In this document: positions 8,520 through 17,021 of the stretch, one piece after another | Position numbering within the stretch: position 1 is the first letter of the stretch | Layout: each line of letters opens with the position of its first letter | Assembly (NCBI RefSeq): GCF_022662495.1 | Contig: NZ_JAKPBU010000011.1 | Location: 248,001-312,000, forward strand | DNA: 64,000 bases | Direction of reading: 5' to 3' | Origin: Lysobacter sp. M2-1 | GTDB lineage: Bacteria > Pseudomonadota > Gammaproteobacteria > Xanthomonadales > Xanthomonadaceae | The notes under the pieces: generated by a model | Database searches by the model: none | What the model saw: only the letters and a program-made list of their open reading frames with translations | What the model was told of the DNA's origin: nothing | Translations under genes and position numbers: made by a program

Positions 8520-9437
8520 ATGCCACTCGCGCCTCCACCCGAGGTGATCGAGGCCGACGTTGCCCGTGCCCTGGGCGAGGACCTGGGCAGCGGCGACGTC
8601 ACCGCCCAGCTGCTGCCGGATGCGGCCGACAGCGCCTACCTTCTGTGCAAGGAGGACTGCGTCGTTGCCGGACGGCCCTGGTTCGACGCCTGCCACCGCG
8701 CGCTCGATCCGGAGGTACGGATCGAATGGACCTGCAGCGAAGGCGATCGCGTCGCCCGGGGCAGCGTGCTGGCGACGCTGCAGGGTCGCAACCGTTCGCT
8801 GGTGAGCGCCGAACGCGCTTCGTTGAACTTCCTGCAGACGCTCAGCGGAGTAGCCACGGTCACCGCGGCCTACGTCGACGCGGTACGCGGCGCGCGTGCG
8901 CCGGCGCCTGATCCACAGATCCTGGATACGCGCAAGACCATTCCGGGGCTGCGCATCGCGCAGAAATACGCGGTGCGGGTGGGCGGCGGGGTCAACCACC
9001 GCATCGGGCTGTTCGATGCAGTGATGCTGAAGGAAAACCACGTGCGTGCGGCGGGTTCGCTGACGGCGGCGATCCGCAGCGCGCGTACGCGCTACCCGCA
9101 GCTGCCGCTGATCGTGGAGGTGGAAACCCTCGTACAGTTGCAGGAGGCGCTCCGCGAGGGCTGCACCCGGATCCTGATCGACGACTTCGACCCGCCCAGC
9201 CGGCGCGAGGCCGTGCGCATCGCCCATGCCGCGCCGTTCGACGGACGCATCCCGCTGGAAGTCTCCGGCGGCGTCGACCTGCAGACCGTACGCGCCATCG
9301 CCGCCGACGGCGTGGACTGCATTTCGATCGGCGGATTGACCAAGCACGTGCATGCGGTCGATCTGTCGCTGAAGCTGGGCGTGCCGCCGCGCGGGGTCGT
9401 CACCGCTACGCCCCGAGATCCGCATAACGCCGCGTAA
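8520..9437 (+). CDS. nadC: Nicotinate-nucleotide pyrophosphorylase (carboxylating)
   Basis: About 305 residues. NadC (quinolinate phosphoribosyltransferase) makes nicotinate mononucleotide from quinolinate and PRPP in de novo NAD synthesis. Diagnostic motifs are ALGEDLGSGDVTAQLLP at the N-terminus, SAERASLNFLQTLSG, ILDTRKTIPGLR, GGGVNHRIGLFDAVMLKENH, and EVSGGVDLQTVRAIAADGVD followed by ISIGGLTK. Three starts are possible: ATG 8520 as given, GTG 8505, or GTG 8496, which overlaps the stop of the Trm112-like gene in a GTGA and is attractive as a coupled start. The reading frame stays open far upstream to 6537, but that part is antisense to purEK and is not coding. Confidence 0.93.
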   Translation: MPLAPPPEVIEADVARALGEDLGSGDVTAQLLPDAADSAYLLCKEDCVVAGRPWFDACHRALDPEVRIEWTCSEGDRVARGSVLATLQGRNRSLVSAERASLNFLQTLSGVATVTAAYVDAVRGARAPAPDPQILDTRKTIPGLRIAQKYAVRVGGGVNHRIGLFDAVMLKENHVRAAGSLTAAIRSARTRYPQLPLIVEVETLVQLQEALREGCTRILIDDFDPPSRREAVRIAHAAPFDGRIPLEVSGGVDLQTVRAIAADGVDCISIGGLTKHVHAVDLSLKLGVPPRGVVTATPRDPHNAA

Positions 9438-9528
9438 GACCTCACCGCACGCAGCGACGGGGCACGTCGCGGCTTGTCGGCAGGTGCAACCACTTGCGAA
9501 GGCGCCGGCCTGCGGCAATATTGGGCCC

Positions 9529-9867
9529 ATGCCTACGCTCCTTGTCCTGATGCTGCTGTTCGCCGCCGGCTTCTTCTACTGGAGCGCTGCGCGTGGTGCC
9601 GCCGAGCGGGCCGAAGCGGTGGGCCGCAATGCCTGCCGCGCCGCGGGCGTGCAGTGGCTGGACCAGACCGTGCATGCGGACGGCCTGCGCCTGCGTCGGC
9701 GCCACGACGGCCGGCTGGGCTTCGAACGCAGTTTCCGGTTCGAATACTCGATCGACGGCAGCGACCGTTACATCGGTCGCATGGTGCTGCGTGGCGGCGA
9801 ACTGGTGTCCTTCAGCGGGCCGGCGCAGGCGGCTGCAGTATTGAACATGCGCCCGGCAGGGACCTAG
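9529..9867 (+). CDS. DUF3301 family membrane-anchored protein
   Basis: A 112-residue protein with one N-terminal membrane segment (MPTLLVLMLLFAAGFFYWSAA) and a soluble domain with the family features RNACRAAGVQWLDQTV, LRLRRRHDGRLGFERSFRFEYS and YIGRMVLRGGEL. This is the DUF3301 family of proteobacteria, of unknown function. The ATG at 9529 starts directly at the hydrophobic segment; a longer frame from 9484 is unlikely. It faces the sspAB genes tail to tail, with a hairpin between them at 9922-9953. Confidence 0.75.
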   Translation: MPTLLVLMLLFAAGFFYWSAARGAAERAEAVGRNACRAAGVQWLDQTVHADGLRLRRRHDGRLGFERSFRFEYSIDGSDRYIGRMVLRGGELVSFSGPAQAAAVLNMRPAGT

Positions 9868-9921
9868 GCCGGCCTGACGTGGCCGACGCCAAGACGCATC
9901 GGCAAGTAGGGACGCGCGTAT

Positions 9922-9953
9922 ATGTCGTCGACGCGACGGTGCGTCGGGGACAT
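9922..9953. terminator. Hairpin between convergent DUF3301 gene and sspB
   Basis: ATGTCGTCGACGC pairs with GCGTCGGGGACAT (two mismatches) around GACGGT. It lies between two convergent genes and could end both transcripts, but there is no T tract. Confidence 0.35.
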
Positions 9954-9987
9954 AGCCCCGGTCTACGTCGCTGAGGCATGTTTCTGC

Positions 9988-10446
9988 CTACTTCACGATC
10001 CGCAAATGTGCGCCCCGCTTCGGCGGCTGCGGCGTGTCGTCATCGGGCCCGTTGTCGCCAGGCTCGGTCGCTTCCGGATCCCCGCCTTCCGGCGCGGACG
10101 CCGTCTGCGAAGCTCCCATCTCCTCGGGCAGCGCCATGCCCTGTCCCGTCTCGCGCGCGTAGATCGCCAGGATCGCGGTCACGGGCACCTGCACCGATTG
10201 GCTCACCCCGGCGAAGCGGGCGCTGAAGCTGACCATGTCGTTGCCCATTTCCAGCTTGGCGACGGCGCGGTCGGCGATGTTCAGCACCACCTTGCCGTCC
10301 TTGACGGTATGCGCCGGCACGCGCACCCCCGGTTGCCTGGCGTCGACCAGCAGGTGCGGGGTCATGCCGTTGTCGGCGATCCATTCCCACAGCGCGCGCA
10401 GCAGGTACGGACGATGGCTGGTCATGCGCGTGCCGTCCTCGCTCAT
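9988..10446 (-). CDS. sspB: ClpXP protease specificity-enhancing factor SspB
   Basis: A 152-residue adaptor that delivers ssrA-tagged proteins to ClpXP. The family core is visible as MTSHRPYLLRALWEWIADNGMTPHLLVDA, VVLNIADRAVAKLEMGND and FSARFAGVSQSVQVPV near residues 72-87. A long acidic, disordered linker follows (EATEPGDNGPDDD), and the last residues RGAHLRIVK match the ClpX-docking tail (consensus LRVVK). The ATG at 10446 gives MSEDGTRMTSH; the second Met is an alternative start. It follows sspA by 87 bases in the same direction, the usual order. Confidence 0.94.
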   Translation of the reverse strand: MSEDGTRMTSHRPYLLRALWEWIADNGMTPHLLVDARQPGVRVPAHTVKDGKVVLNIADRAVAKLEMGNDMVSFSARFAGVSQSVQVPVTAILAIYARETGQGMALPEEMGASQTASAPEGGDPEATEPGDNGPDDDTPQPPKRGAHLRIVK

Positions 10447-10533
10447 GGCGTGCGCGCCCTTGCTCGCATGGCAGGGTTCGATCGGGAACAGAGCGGGAAA
10501 CTGCGTAACCGCATCGTCATGCGGACCCCACGT

Positions 10534-11172
10534 CTACGCGGGCAGCTCGCGCAGCAGCTTCTCCTGCGGCGTGAGGCTGCGGACGAAGCCGGGATTGCGG
10601 AAGATGCGATTGCCATAGTCCTCGATCACCTTGCCGTCCTTGGGCAGCGCGATGTCCAGCGCCTGCAGCCGCCAGATGATCGGGGCCATGGCGCAGTCGG
10701 CCAGGCTCATTTCGGAATTGAGGAAGAACTTGCTGGCCTTGAACAGCGGCACCGACGCGGTCAGCAGCTCCTTGAGCCGCTTGCGTCCCGCTTCGGCCTG
10801 CTGCCGGTTGCCCAGCTGGATCGCCTGGACCTGCGGCACCCAGTCGTGCTCGATCCGCAGCATCGCCAACCGCAGCCGCGCGCGCGAAAGCGGGTCCACC
10901 GGCATCAGCGGCGGATGCGGGTAGCGCTCGTCGAGGTATTCGCTGACCACACTGGCCGCGTACAGCACCAGCTCGCGCTCGACCAGGGTCGGAACGGAGT
11001 GATAGGGATTGAGGTCGATCAGATCCTCGGGCGGGTTCTGCGGATCCACCGGCACGAAGTCGTAGGTGACTCCTTTGGCCGCCAGGACCAGGCGCGCGCG
11101 GTGGCACAGCACGTCGTCGACCGAGGAAAACAGCGTCAGGGTATTACGCATACGCGAACTCACCGCCACCAT
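10534..11172 (-). CDS. sspA: Stringent starvation protein A
   Basis: A 212-residue GST-fold protein that binds RNA polymerase rather than acting as a glutathione transferase. Typical stretches are LTLFSSVDDVLCHRARLVLAAKG, DLIDLNPYHSVPTLVERELVLY, SEYLDERYPHPPLMPVDP and the C-terminal FLNSEMSLADCAMAPIIWRL. The ATG at 11172 is preceded by GGAGAAGCCC, a good ribosome-binding site; the next Met (MRNTLTLF) is a possible alternative, and the longer frame from 11259 is not supported. It lies downstream of petABC with a gap of about 200 bases and upstream of sspB, an order conserved in many beta- and gammaproteobacteria. Confidence 0.93.
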   Translation of the reverse strand: MVAVSSRMRNTLTLFSSVDDVLCHRARLVLAAKGVTYDFVPVDPQNPPEDLIDLNPYHSVPTLVERELVLYAASVVSEYLDERYPHPPLMPVDPLSRARLRLAMLRIEHDWVPQVQAIQLGNRQQAEAGRKRLKELLTASVPLFKASKFFLNSEMSLADCAMAPIIWRLQALDIALPKDGKVIEDYGNRIFRNPGFVRSLTPQEKLLRELPA

Positions 11173-11375
11173 GGGCTTCTCCAGGGGCCGGAACGCGCCG
11201 GCCGGATGGCGCCGCCTGCCCCTCGCAGGGCGGTCGCCCGGTTTGGCTGGCCACCGCACCGCGGCCCCACTCTAGGGGGTTTTGCGCGATCCGCACAGGG
11301 GGCGCAGCGGGTCGGCCAGCGACCTTTCGGGAAGCCTGCACCGGCAGGGTGCGGGTGCTTGCGTCGGACATGCGG

Positions 11376-12134
11376 TCAGTGCACGTCGCGCCAGTATTCG
11401 TTCTTCAGCAGCCACGCCAGGAAGGTCAGGAAGACCAGGAACAACACGACCCACACACCCAATCCCTGGCGCTTGAGCGCGGCCGGTTCGCCGGCGTACT
11501 CCAGAAACGCGGTGATATCGCGCACGGTCTGGTCGAACTGTTCGCCCGTCTGGGTGCCCGGCTGCGCGATCTTCAGCCCTTCCACCGGCCGTTCACCCGT
11601 TGCATCGGGTGCGCCGAACTCGGCGTGCTGCAGGCCCTGCATCTCCCACAGCGGGTTGGGCATCGACGCGTTGGGAAACAGCGTGTTGTTCCAGCCCAGC
11701 GGCCGCGACTCGTCCAGGTAGAACGACTTCAGATAGGTATAGACCCAGTCGCTGCCGCGCACGCGGCTGATCAGCGACAGGTCCGGCGGCGCCTTGCCGA
11801 ACCACTTGGCCGAACCGTCGGCCGGCATCGACACCTGGATCTGCTCGCCGAACTTGGCGCCGGTGAAGTTGAGGTTCTGCATCACCTCGTCTTCGCTCAG
11901 GCCCAGATCCTCGCCCATGCGCGAATAGCGCAGGTACTTGAGCGAATGGCATCCGGAGCAGTAGTTCATGAACAGCTGCGCGCCGCGCTGGAGCGAGGCC
12001 CGGTCCTCCAGGTCGGTACCGGATTGCATCAGCGCGCCGCCTTCCGCGGCGAACACAGCGGCCGGCATCAGGGCCAGGGACGCCAGCAGGCCTGCGGCGA
12101 CCAGCGCCGCCTTGTGGGCGAATTTCTTAATCAT
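11376..12134 (-). CDS. petC: Ubiquinol-cytochrome c reductase, cytochrome c1 subunit
   Basis: A 252-residue cytochrome c1 of the bc1 complex, passing electrons from the Rieske protein to cytochrome c in the periplasm. It has a signal peptide (residues 1-30, ending AVFAAEGG), a CSGCH heme-binding site at 59-63 (MNYCSGCHSLKYLRYSRM), a distal ligand region with MPNPLWEMQGLQ, and one C-terminal membrane anchor (VVLFLVFLTFLAWLLKNEYW). The ATG at 12134 overlaps the end of petB by 8 bases, so the two are coupled. Confidence 0.96.
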   Translation of the reverse strand: MIKKFAHKAALVAAGLLASLALMPAAVFAAEGGALMQSGTDLEDRASLQRGAQLFMNYCSGCHSLKYLRYSRMGEDLGLSEDEVMQNLNFTGAKFGEQIQVSMPADGSAKWFGKAPPDLSLISRVRGSDWVYTYLKSFYLDESRPLGWNNTLFPNASMPNPLWEMQGLQHAEFGAPDATGERPVEGLKIAQPGTQTGEQFDQTVRDITAFLEYAGEPAALKRQGLGVWVVLFLVFLTFLAWLLKNEYWRDVH

Positions 12135-13386
12135 GCAGCGTCACCCGTTCCGGCAGCGGCTTGGTCTTGTCGAACTTGGTCCATACCGGCATCGTGATGA
12201 AGATCGCGAAGTACAGGAACGTCAGGACCCGGCCGATCTGGGTCTCGACCGGATCGGTGCCCGGACCCGCGCCGATCTTGCCCAGCCACACGAAGCACAC
12301 CGCCAGCAGTCCGAGCGCGACCTTGGTCATCCAGCCGCGGTAGCGGTGCGAACGGACCTTGCTGCGGTCCAGCCACGGCACCGCGAACAGGATCGCGATC
12401 GCCGAAAACATCACGATCACGCCCGAGAGCTTGTGCGGAATCACGCGCAGCATCGCGTAGTACGGGGTGTAGTACCACACCGGTTTGATGTGCGCAGGCG
12501 TCACCAGGCGATTGGCCTCGGTGAAGTTGTCGTGTTCGAGGAACCAGCCGCCGAACGCGGGCGCGAAGAAGATCACGAACGCGGCGATGACCAGGAAGGC
12601 GCAGACGTAGAACCCGTCCTTGACGGTGAAGTACGGGTGGAACGGGATGCCGTCGGCCGGCGCGCTCGGCGACCAGCGGTTGCCCTTCGGCCCCTTCTTG
12701 ATCTCGATGCCGTCGGGATTGTTCGAGCCGACCTCGTGCAGCGCACCGATGTGCAGCACCACCAGCAGCAGCAGCACCAGCGGCAGGGCGATCACGTGCA
12801 GGGCGAAGAAACGGTTGAGGGTGGCATCGCCGGGCAGGTAGTCGCCCATGATCCACTCGGTCAGGCCGTTGCCGATCACCGGGATCGCGCCGAACAGCGA
12901 GATGATCACCTTCGCGCCCCAGAACGACATCTGGCCCCAGGGAAGCACGTAGCCCATGAAGGCTTCGGCCATCAGCACCAGGTAGATCAGCATGCCCAGG
13001 ATCCACACCAGCTCGCGCGGTTTCTGGTAGCTGCCGTACATCAGGCCGCGGAACATGTGGATGTAGACCACGATGAAGAACATCGAGGCGCCGGTGCTGT
13101 GCATGTAGCGGATCAGCCAGCCCCACTCCACGTCGCGCATGATGTATTCGACCGAGGCGAAGGCTTCGGCGGCGCTCGGTTTGAAGTGCATCGTCAGGAA
13201 GATGCCGGTCACGATCTGGTTGACCAGCACCACGATCGAGAGCACGCCGAAGATGTACCAGATGTTGAAATTCTTCGGCGCGTAGTACTCGGTCATGTGC
13301 TTGCGGTACACCGGCATCATGCCGGGGGCCCGCTCGTTGACCCAGTCCATCAGGCCGTCGGCCGCTTTGGTGAAAACGTTCGCCAT
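12127..13386 (-). CDS. petB: Ubiquinol-cytochrome c reductase, cytochrome b subunit
   Basis: A 419-residue cytochrome b with eight or more membrane helices, the core of the bc1 complex and site of quinol oxidation and quinone reduction. Heme-ligand helices are seen in LIRYMHSTGASMFFIVVYIHMF and RFFALHVIALPLVLLLLVVLHIGALHEVGSNNP; the Qo-site PEWY-like loop reads KPVWYYTPYYAMLR, with PVWY replacing PEWY. This loop is worth noting because the Glu of PEWY takes part in quinol oxidation, and PVWY is seen in some lineages. The ATG is at 13386, three bases after petA. Confidence 0.96.
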   Translation of the reverse strand: MANVFTKAADGLMDWVNERAPGMMPVYRKHMTEYYAPKNFNIWYIFGVLSIVVLVNQIVTGIFLTMHFKPSAAEAFASVEYIMRDVEWGWLIRYMHSTGASMFFIVVYIHMFRGLMYGSYQKPRELVWILGMLIYLVLMAEAFMGYVLPWGQMSFWGAKVIISLFGAIPVIGNGLTEWIMGDYLPGDATLNRFFALHVIALPLVLLLLVVLHIGALHEVGSNNPDGIEIKKGPKGNRWSPSAPADGIPFHPYFTVKDGFYVCAFLVIAAFVIFFAPAFGGWFLEHDNFTEANRLVTPAHIKPVWYYTPYYAMLRVIPHKLSGVIVMFSAIAILFAVPWLDRSKVRSHRYRGWMTKVALGLLAVCFVWLGKIGAGPGTDPVETQIGRVLTFLYFAIFITMPVWTKFDKTKPLPERVTLHD

Positions 13387-13389
13387 GGC

Positions 13390-14043
13390 TTACGCGGCCC
13401 CCGTGGGATCGACGCCGATCACGATCGTGCTGTCGTTCTGGTAATGATGCGGCGGCACCAGCAGGTTGGTCGGGGCGGGCACGCCCTGGAACACGCGGCC
13501 GGCCATGTCGAAGCGGGACTTGTGGCAGGGGCAGAAATAACCGCCTTTCCATTCCGGATCGAACGGCTCTGGCTTGATCTCCGCGACCATTTCCGGGGAG
13601 CAGCCCAGGTGCGTGCACAGGCCGACCAGGACCGAGATGTCCGGCTTGATCGAGCGCGCCTCGCCGGTGATGTAGGCCGGTTGCTGGTCCTTGTTCTCGG
13701 ACTTCGGATCGCGCAGGCGTCCGTCGAGCGTGGGCAGGATGTCGAGGATGGCCTTGGAACGCTTGACGATCCAGATCGGCTGGCCGCGCCACTCCAGGAC
13801 GAGGCGCTGGCCTTCCTGCAGCCCGCTGATGTCCGCAGTGACCGGCGCCCCTGCCAGTTTGGCCCGGGCGCTGGGATTCCAGGACTTGATGAACGGCACC
13901 GCCGCGAAGCCCGCGCCCACCGCCCCCACCACCAGCGTGGTCCCGGTGAGAAAGCGCCGACGCCCGAGGCTATCGGGCTGGTGTTCGTGCTTGTTGTCGG
14001 GCTGGCCGGCGGCCGCCGGGTCCAGCACCCCTTCGTTGGACAT
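13390..14043 (-). CDS. petA: Ubiquinol-cytochrome c reductase, Rieske iron-sulfur subunit
   Basis: A 217-residue Rieske protein. It has a twin-arginine-type signal anchor (GRRRFLTGTTLVVGAVGAGFAAVP, near residues 27-50). The [2Fe-2S] ligands are C143, H145 and C171, H174 in CTHLGC and CPCHKSRFD, and the disulfide Cys are C148 and C173. The ATG at 14043 is preceded by CGGAGTGG and begins MSNEGVLDP; the frame from 14127 would add an unlikely arginine-rich leader. It is the first gene of petABC. The 146 bases up to the transglycosylase gene should hold the operon promoter. Confidence 0.96.
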   Translation of the reverse strand: MSNEGVLDPAAAGQPDNKHEHQPDSLGRRRFLTGTTLVVGAVGAGFAAVPFIKSWNPSARAKLAGAPVTADISGLQEGQRLVLEWRGQPIWIVKRSKAILDILPTLDGRLRDPKSENKDQQPAYITGEARSIKPDISVLVGLCTHLGCSPEMVAEIKPEPFDPEWKGGYFCPCHKSRFDMAGRVFQGVPAPTNLLVPPHHYQNDSTIVIGVDPTGAA

Positions 14044-14189
14044 CCGCCACTCCGAAATCGTGCCCGCGATACGGGCGTGTACAGGCCGGGCAGACGTGCG
14101 CGCGCGGTGGCGGAACGGCTGCCGCAAAGACGATCAAGTGTAACGGAACGCTGAATCGGCCGACAATCTCCGGCCTCCGCACGGGCCCT

Positions 14190-15086
14190 TTACTGAGCGG
14201 AGAGCGTGCTGCGATAGCGGTCGGCCAGCACCCCGACCCGCTCGACATAGCGTCGGGTTTCGCTGTAGGGCGGCACGCCCTTGTACTTGTCCACAGCACC
14301 CTCGCCCGCGTTGTAGCCGGCGGCGGCCAGGGTCAGATTGCCGTTGAAGCGCTTCAGCAGCCAGGACAGGTATTGCACGCCGCCGCGGATGTTCTGGCCG
14401 GCGTCGAAGGCATTGCTCACCCCGAAGCGCCGCGCCGTGGCCGGCATCAGCTGCATCAGTCCCTGGGCGCCGACCCGCGACAGTGCGTTGGGACGGAACG
14501 CGGATTCGGCGTGGATGATCGCGCGCACGATCGCCTCGTCCACCCCGTAGTCGCGCGCGGCCGAAGCGATTTCGGCGCGATAGGCGGCGGTGTTCAGACG
14601 CGTGCTGGCGAAGTTGACCTTGGACTGCACGCCGCAGGCGTAGCAGGTTTCCATCTCGAAGATCGGATACTCGATCCGGTTGACCGTGACGTTGGCCACG
14701 CCCTTGGGGCGCTTGTTGCTGTAGTTCCGCACGCCGTGGGCGTCCACGTAGGAGTACATCGTCGATGAACCCATGCGCACGAAACGCGCCTTGCGCGGGG
14801 TCGAAGGCGTGGCGGCGGCGGCCGTGGCGCTGGCCGCAGGCGCGTTCGGCGCCGTCACCGCGCCGGCGCCCGGGGTTACGACCGGCGCGGGTGCGGCGGA
14901 TCGTTTGCGCTTGGGTTCCGAATACGTGCTGACGGCGGTGCAGCTGGCGCCGGACACGCGCTTGCTCGAGTAGCTGCGGATGCCGTCCTTGCCTTCGCAG
15001 CGGTAGACGGTTCCGGCCACGGCCGGTCCGGCCAGCATCGCGGCCAGCAGGCAGGCTGCCTTCAGTAGTCCCCTTCCCCCATCCAT
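14190..15086 (-). CDS. Lytic transglycosylase with DUF4124-like repeats (SLT domain)
   Basis: A 298-residue periplasmic murein lytic transglycosylase. From the ATG at 15086 a signal peptide is seen (LLKAACLLAAMLAGPAVAG). Two copies of a short DUF4124-like motif follow, VYRCEGKDGIRSYSSKR and MYSYVDAHGVRNYSNKR, which are clearly related to each other, separated by an Ala/Pro-rich linker. The C-terminal third is an SLT domain with the catalytic Glu in IIHAESAFRP, then GAQGLMQLMPATARRFGV and AAAGYNAGEGAVDKY. It would cleave the glycan strand of peptidoglycan with 1,6-anhydro ring formation. It is divergent from miaB. Confidence 0.9.
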   Translation of the reverse strand: MDGGRGLLKAACLLAAMLAGPAVAGTVYRCEGKDGIRSYSSKRVSGASCTAVSTYSEPKRKRSAAPAPVVTPGAGAVTAPNAPAASATAAAATPSTPRKARFVRMGSSTMYSYVDAHGVRNYSNKRPKGVANVTVNRIEYPIFEMETCYACGVQSKVNFASTRLNTAAYRAEIASAARDYGVDEAIVRAIIHAESAFRPNALSRVGAQGLMQLMPATARRFGVSNAFDAGQNIRGGVQYLSWLLKRFNGNLTLAAAGYNAGEGAVDKYKGVPPYSETRRYVERVGVLADRYRSTLSAQ

Positions 15087-15364
15087 CGGTGCGAGTGTCA
15101 CCCGGTCCGCCCTTGTTGCCAAGTCCTTGATCCTGAAACGCATGCCGGTGCGACTACAGGACGTGACCGGTTACACGCCTTCTCGCACCCCCGAATCGTC
15201 CCGTGGCCGCTCTGGCGCGACTTTCTGGTCTCCGGAAACCCCGGCCCGGCTGGCGGGCCCGCGCAGCGCGCGGGGCGTTCGGGCCGCATCAGATGCCCCG
15301 CAGGCGTCTGCTAATCTCGCCGCCTCTCACCGGCCCGGAATCACCGCCGCGCCCCGGAACCGAC

Positions 15365-16795
15365 ATGAACGCAACCGACCTTGCCACGGGCGATGCCCGT
15401 GCCCGCCCCGATTCCGCCGCCTCTGCAGCACCGTCGCCAGCCCGGGGAAAGCTGTACATCCAGACCCACGGTTGCCAGATGAACGAGTACGACTCGGCCA
15501 AGATGGCCGACGTGCTGGCCGCATCCGACGGGCTGGAGCTGACCACGATCGCCGAAGAAGCCGACGTGATCCTGGTCAATACCTGCTCGATCCGCGAAAA
15601 AGCGCAGGAAAAGGTGTTCAGCCAGCTAGGCCGTTGGCGCGCCCTCAAGCAGGGCGACCGCCCGGTCCTGATCGGTGTTGGCGGCTGCGTGGCTTCCCAG
15701 GAGGGGGCTGCCATCGTGAAGCGGGCGCCGTATGTGGATCTGGTCTTCGGCCCCCAGACCCTGCATCGCCTGCCCGAACTGATCCGCGCGCGCCGCGCCT
15801 CCGGCCAGCCCCAGGTCGACATCAGCTTTCCCGAGATCGAGAAGTTCGACCGCCTGCCCGAACCGCGCGCCGAAGGTCCGAGCGCGTTCGTGTCGATCAT
15901 GGAAGGTTGCAGCAAGTACTGCAGCTTCTGCGTAGTGCCCTATACCCGTGGGGAGGAGGTCAGCCGGCCGTTCGAGGACGTGCTGGTGGAAGTGCTGCAG
16001 CTGGCCGCGCAGGGCGTGCGCGAGGTCAACCTGCTGGGACAGAACGTCAACGCCTATCGCGGACCGATCACTCCCGCCGATGACGGATCCGGGGCCGGCG
16101 TGGCCGACCTCGCATTGCTGATCCGCGCGATCGCCGAGATCGAAGGGATCGACCGGATCCGTTTCACCACCTCGCACCCCCTCGAGTTTTCCGACTCGCT
16201 GATCGACGCCTACCGCGACGTGCCCAAGCTTGCGAACTATCTGCACCTGCCGGTGCAGTCCGGCAGCGACCGGATCCTGGCGGCGATGAAGCGCGGCTAC
16301 ACCACGCTGGAGTTCAAGCAGAAGATCCGCAAGCTGCGCGCGGTGCGGCCCGACATCTCGATCTCGTCCGATTTCATCGTCGGCTTTCCCGGCGAAACCG
16401 ACGCCGATTTCGAAAAGACCATGCAGCTGATCGAGGACGTCGGCTTCGACCAGAGCTTCAGCTTCATCTATTCGCGCCGGCCCGGCACGCCGGCCGCGGA
16501 CCTTGAGGACAAGGTTTCCAGCGAGGAGAAGCATGCGCGCCTGTCGCGGCTGCAGGCGCATATCAACGCACACGCGGCCGGGATCTCTAATGCGATGGTC
16601 GGCAGCGTGCAGTCGGTATTGGTGGAAGGACCGTCCAAGAAGGACGCGAACGAGCTGACCGGCAAGACCGAGAACATGCGCTCGGTGAACTTCGCCGGAC
16701 CGAAGCGCCTGATCGGCCAGTTCGTCGATGTCGTCATCACCGAGGCGATGAGCAATTCCCTGCGTGGGCGCGTGGCGGCACAGCGCGGGGCCTGA
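15365..16795 (+). CDS. miaB: tRNA-2-methylthio-N6-dimethylallyladenosine synthase
   Basis: A 476-residue methylthiotransferase that modifies A37 of tRNAs reading UNN codons. Cluster-binding Cys are C37, C74 and C108 in the N-terminal domain ([29 protein letters not shown]) and the radical-SAM CxxxCxxC is C182, C186, C189 (GCSKYCSFC). A TRAM domain ends the protein. The ATG at 15365 starts [10 protein letters not shown]; the frame from 15203 is rejected as arginine-rich out-of-character leader. In many gammaproteobacteria miaB is followed directly by phoH-ybeY-corC; here those genes begin at 38117. Confidence 0.96.
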   Translation: MNATDLATGDARARPDSAASAAPSPARGKLYIQTHGCQMNEYDSAKMADVLAASDGLELTTIAEEADVILVNTCSIREKAQEKVFSQLGRWRALKQGDRPVLIGVGGCVASQEGAAIVKRAPYVDLVFGPQTLHRLPELIRARRASGQPQVDISFPEIEKFDRLPEPRAEGPSAFVSIMEGCSKYCSFCVVPYTRGEEVSRPFEDVLVEVLQLAAQGVREVNLLGQNVNAYRGPITPADDGSGAGVADLALLIRAIAEIEGIDRIRFTTSHPLEFSDSLIDAYRDVPKLANYLHLPVQSGSDRILAAMKRGYTTLEFKQKIRKLRAVRPDISISSDFIVGFPGETDADFEKTMQLIEDVGFDQSFSFIYSRRPGTPAADLEDKVSSEEKHARLSRLQAHINAHAAGISNAMVGSVQSVLVEGPSKKDANELTGKTENMRSVNFAGPKRLIGQFVDVVITEAMSNSLRGRVAAQRGA

Positions 16796-16823
16796 TGGCG
16801 GGAATCACGATCCGCGGCACGTC

Positions 16824-17021
16824 ATGAAGCGCCGCGGCTGGCTCGCGCGCAATGCGCTAGGACTGTGGTTCCTCGCGATCGCAGCCCTCGGTTTCATGCG
16901 CTGGTGGATGAAGGTGGCGCGCGAGGACGCCGCCGCGTTCGCGCCGGATGTCGCGCTGTGGCTGGCCGGCTCGATCGCGATGGCCGCGATCGGCCTCATC
17001 GCGCTATGGCGTAGCCGCTGA
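16824..17021 (+). CDS. Small two-helix membrane protein, unknown
   Basis: A 65-residue protein (MKRRGWLARNALGLWFLAIA...) with two predicted membrane segments, about residues 9-24 and 41-60, joined by a short loop and ending in basic WRSR. It follows miaB by 28 bases on the same strand and may be read from the same transcript. It overlaps the 3' end of the convergent amidohydrolase gene by 18 bases. The start at 16824 gives a charged start before the first helix; the longer frame from 16764 overlaps miaB. I do not recognise a family. Confidence 0.5.
   Translation: MKRRGWLARNALGLWFLAIAALGFMRWWMKVAREDAAAFAPDVALWLAGSIAMAAIGLIALWRSR

Noticed and set aside
12131-13792. 553-codon minus-strand frame overlapping petB
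   Set aside because: Shifted frame of petB and petA; Arg/Pro-rich and without domains, while the petB frame has all cytochrome b motifs.
11968-14154. 728-codon plus-strand frame across petABC
   Set aside because: Antisense to petB, petA and part of petC; the His/Asp/Arg-rich translation is what high-GC antisense frames give.
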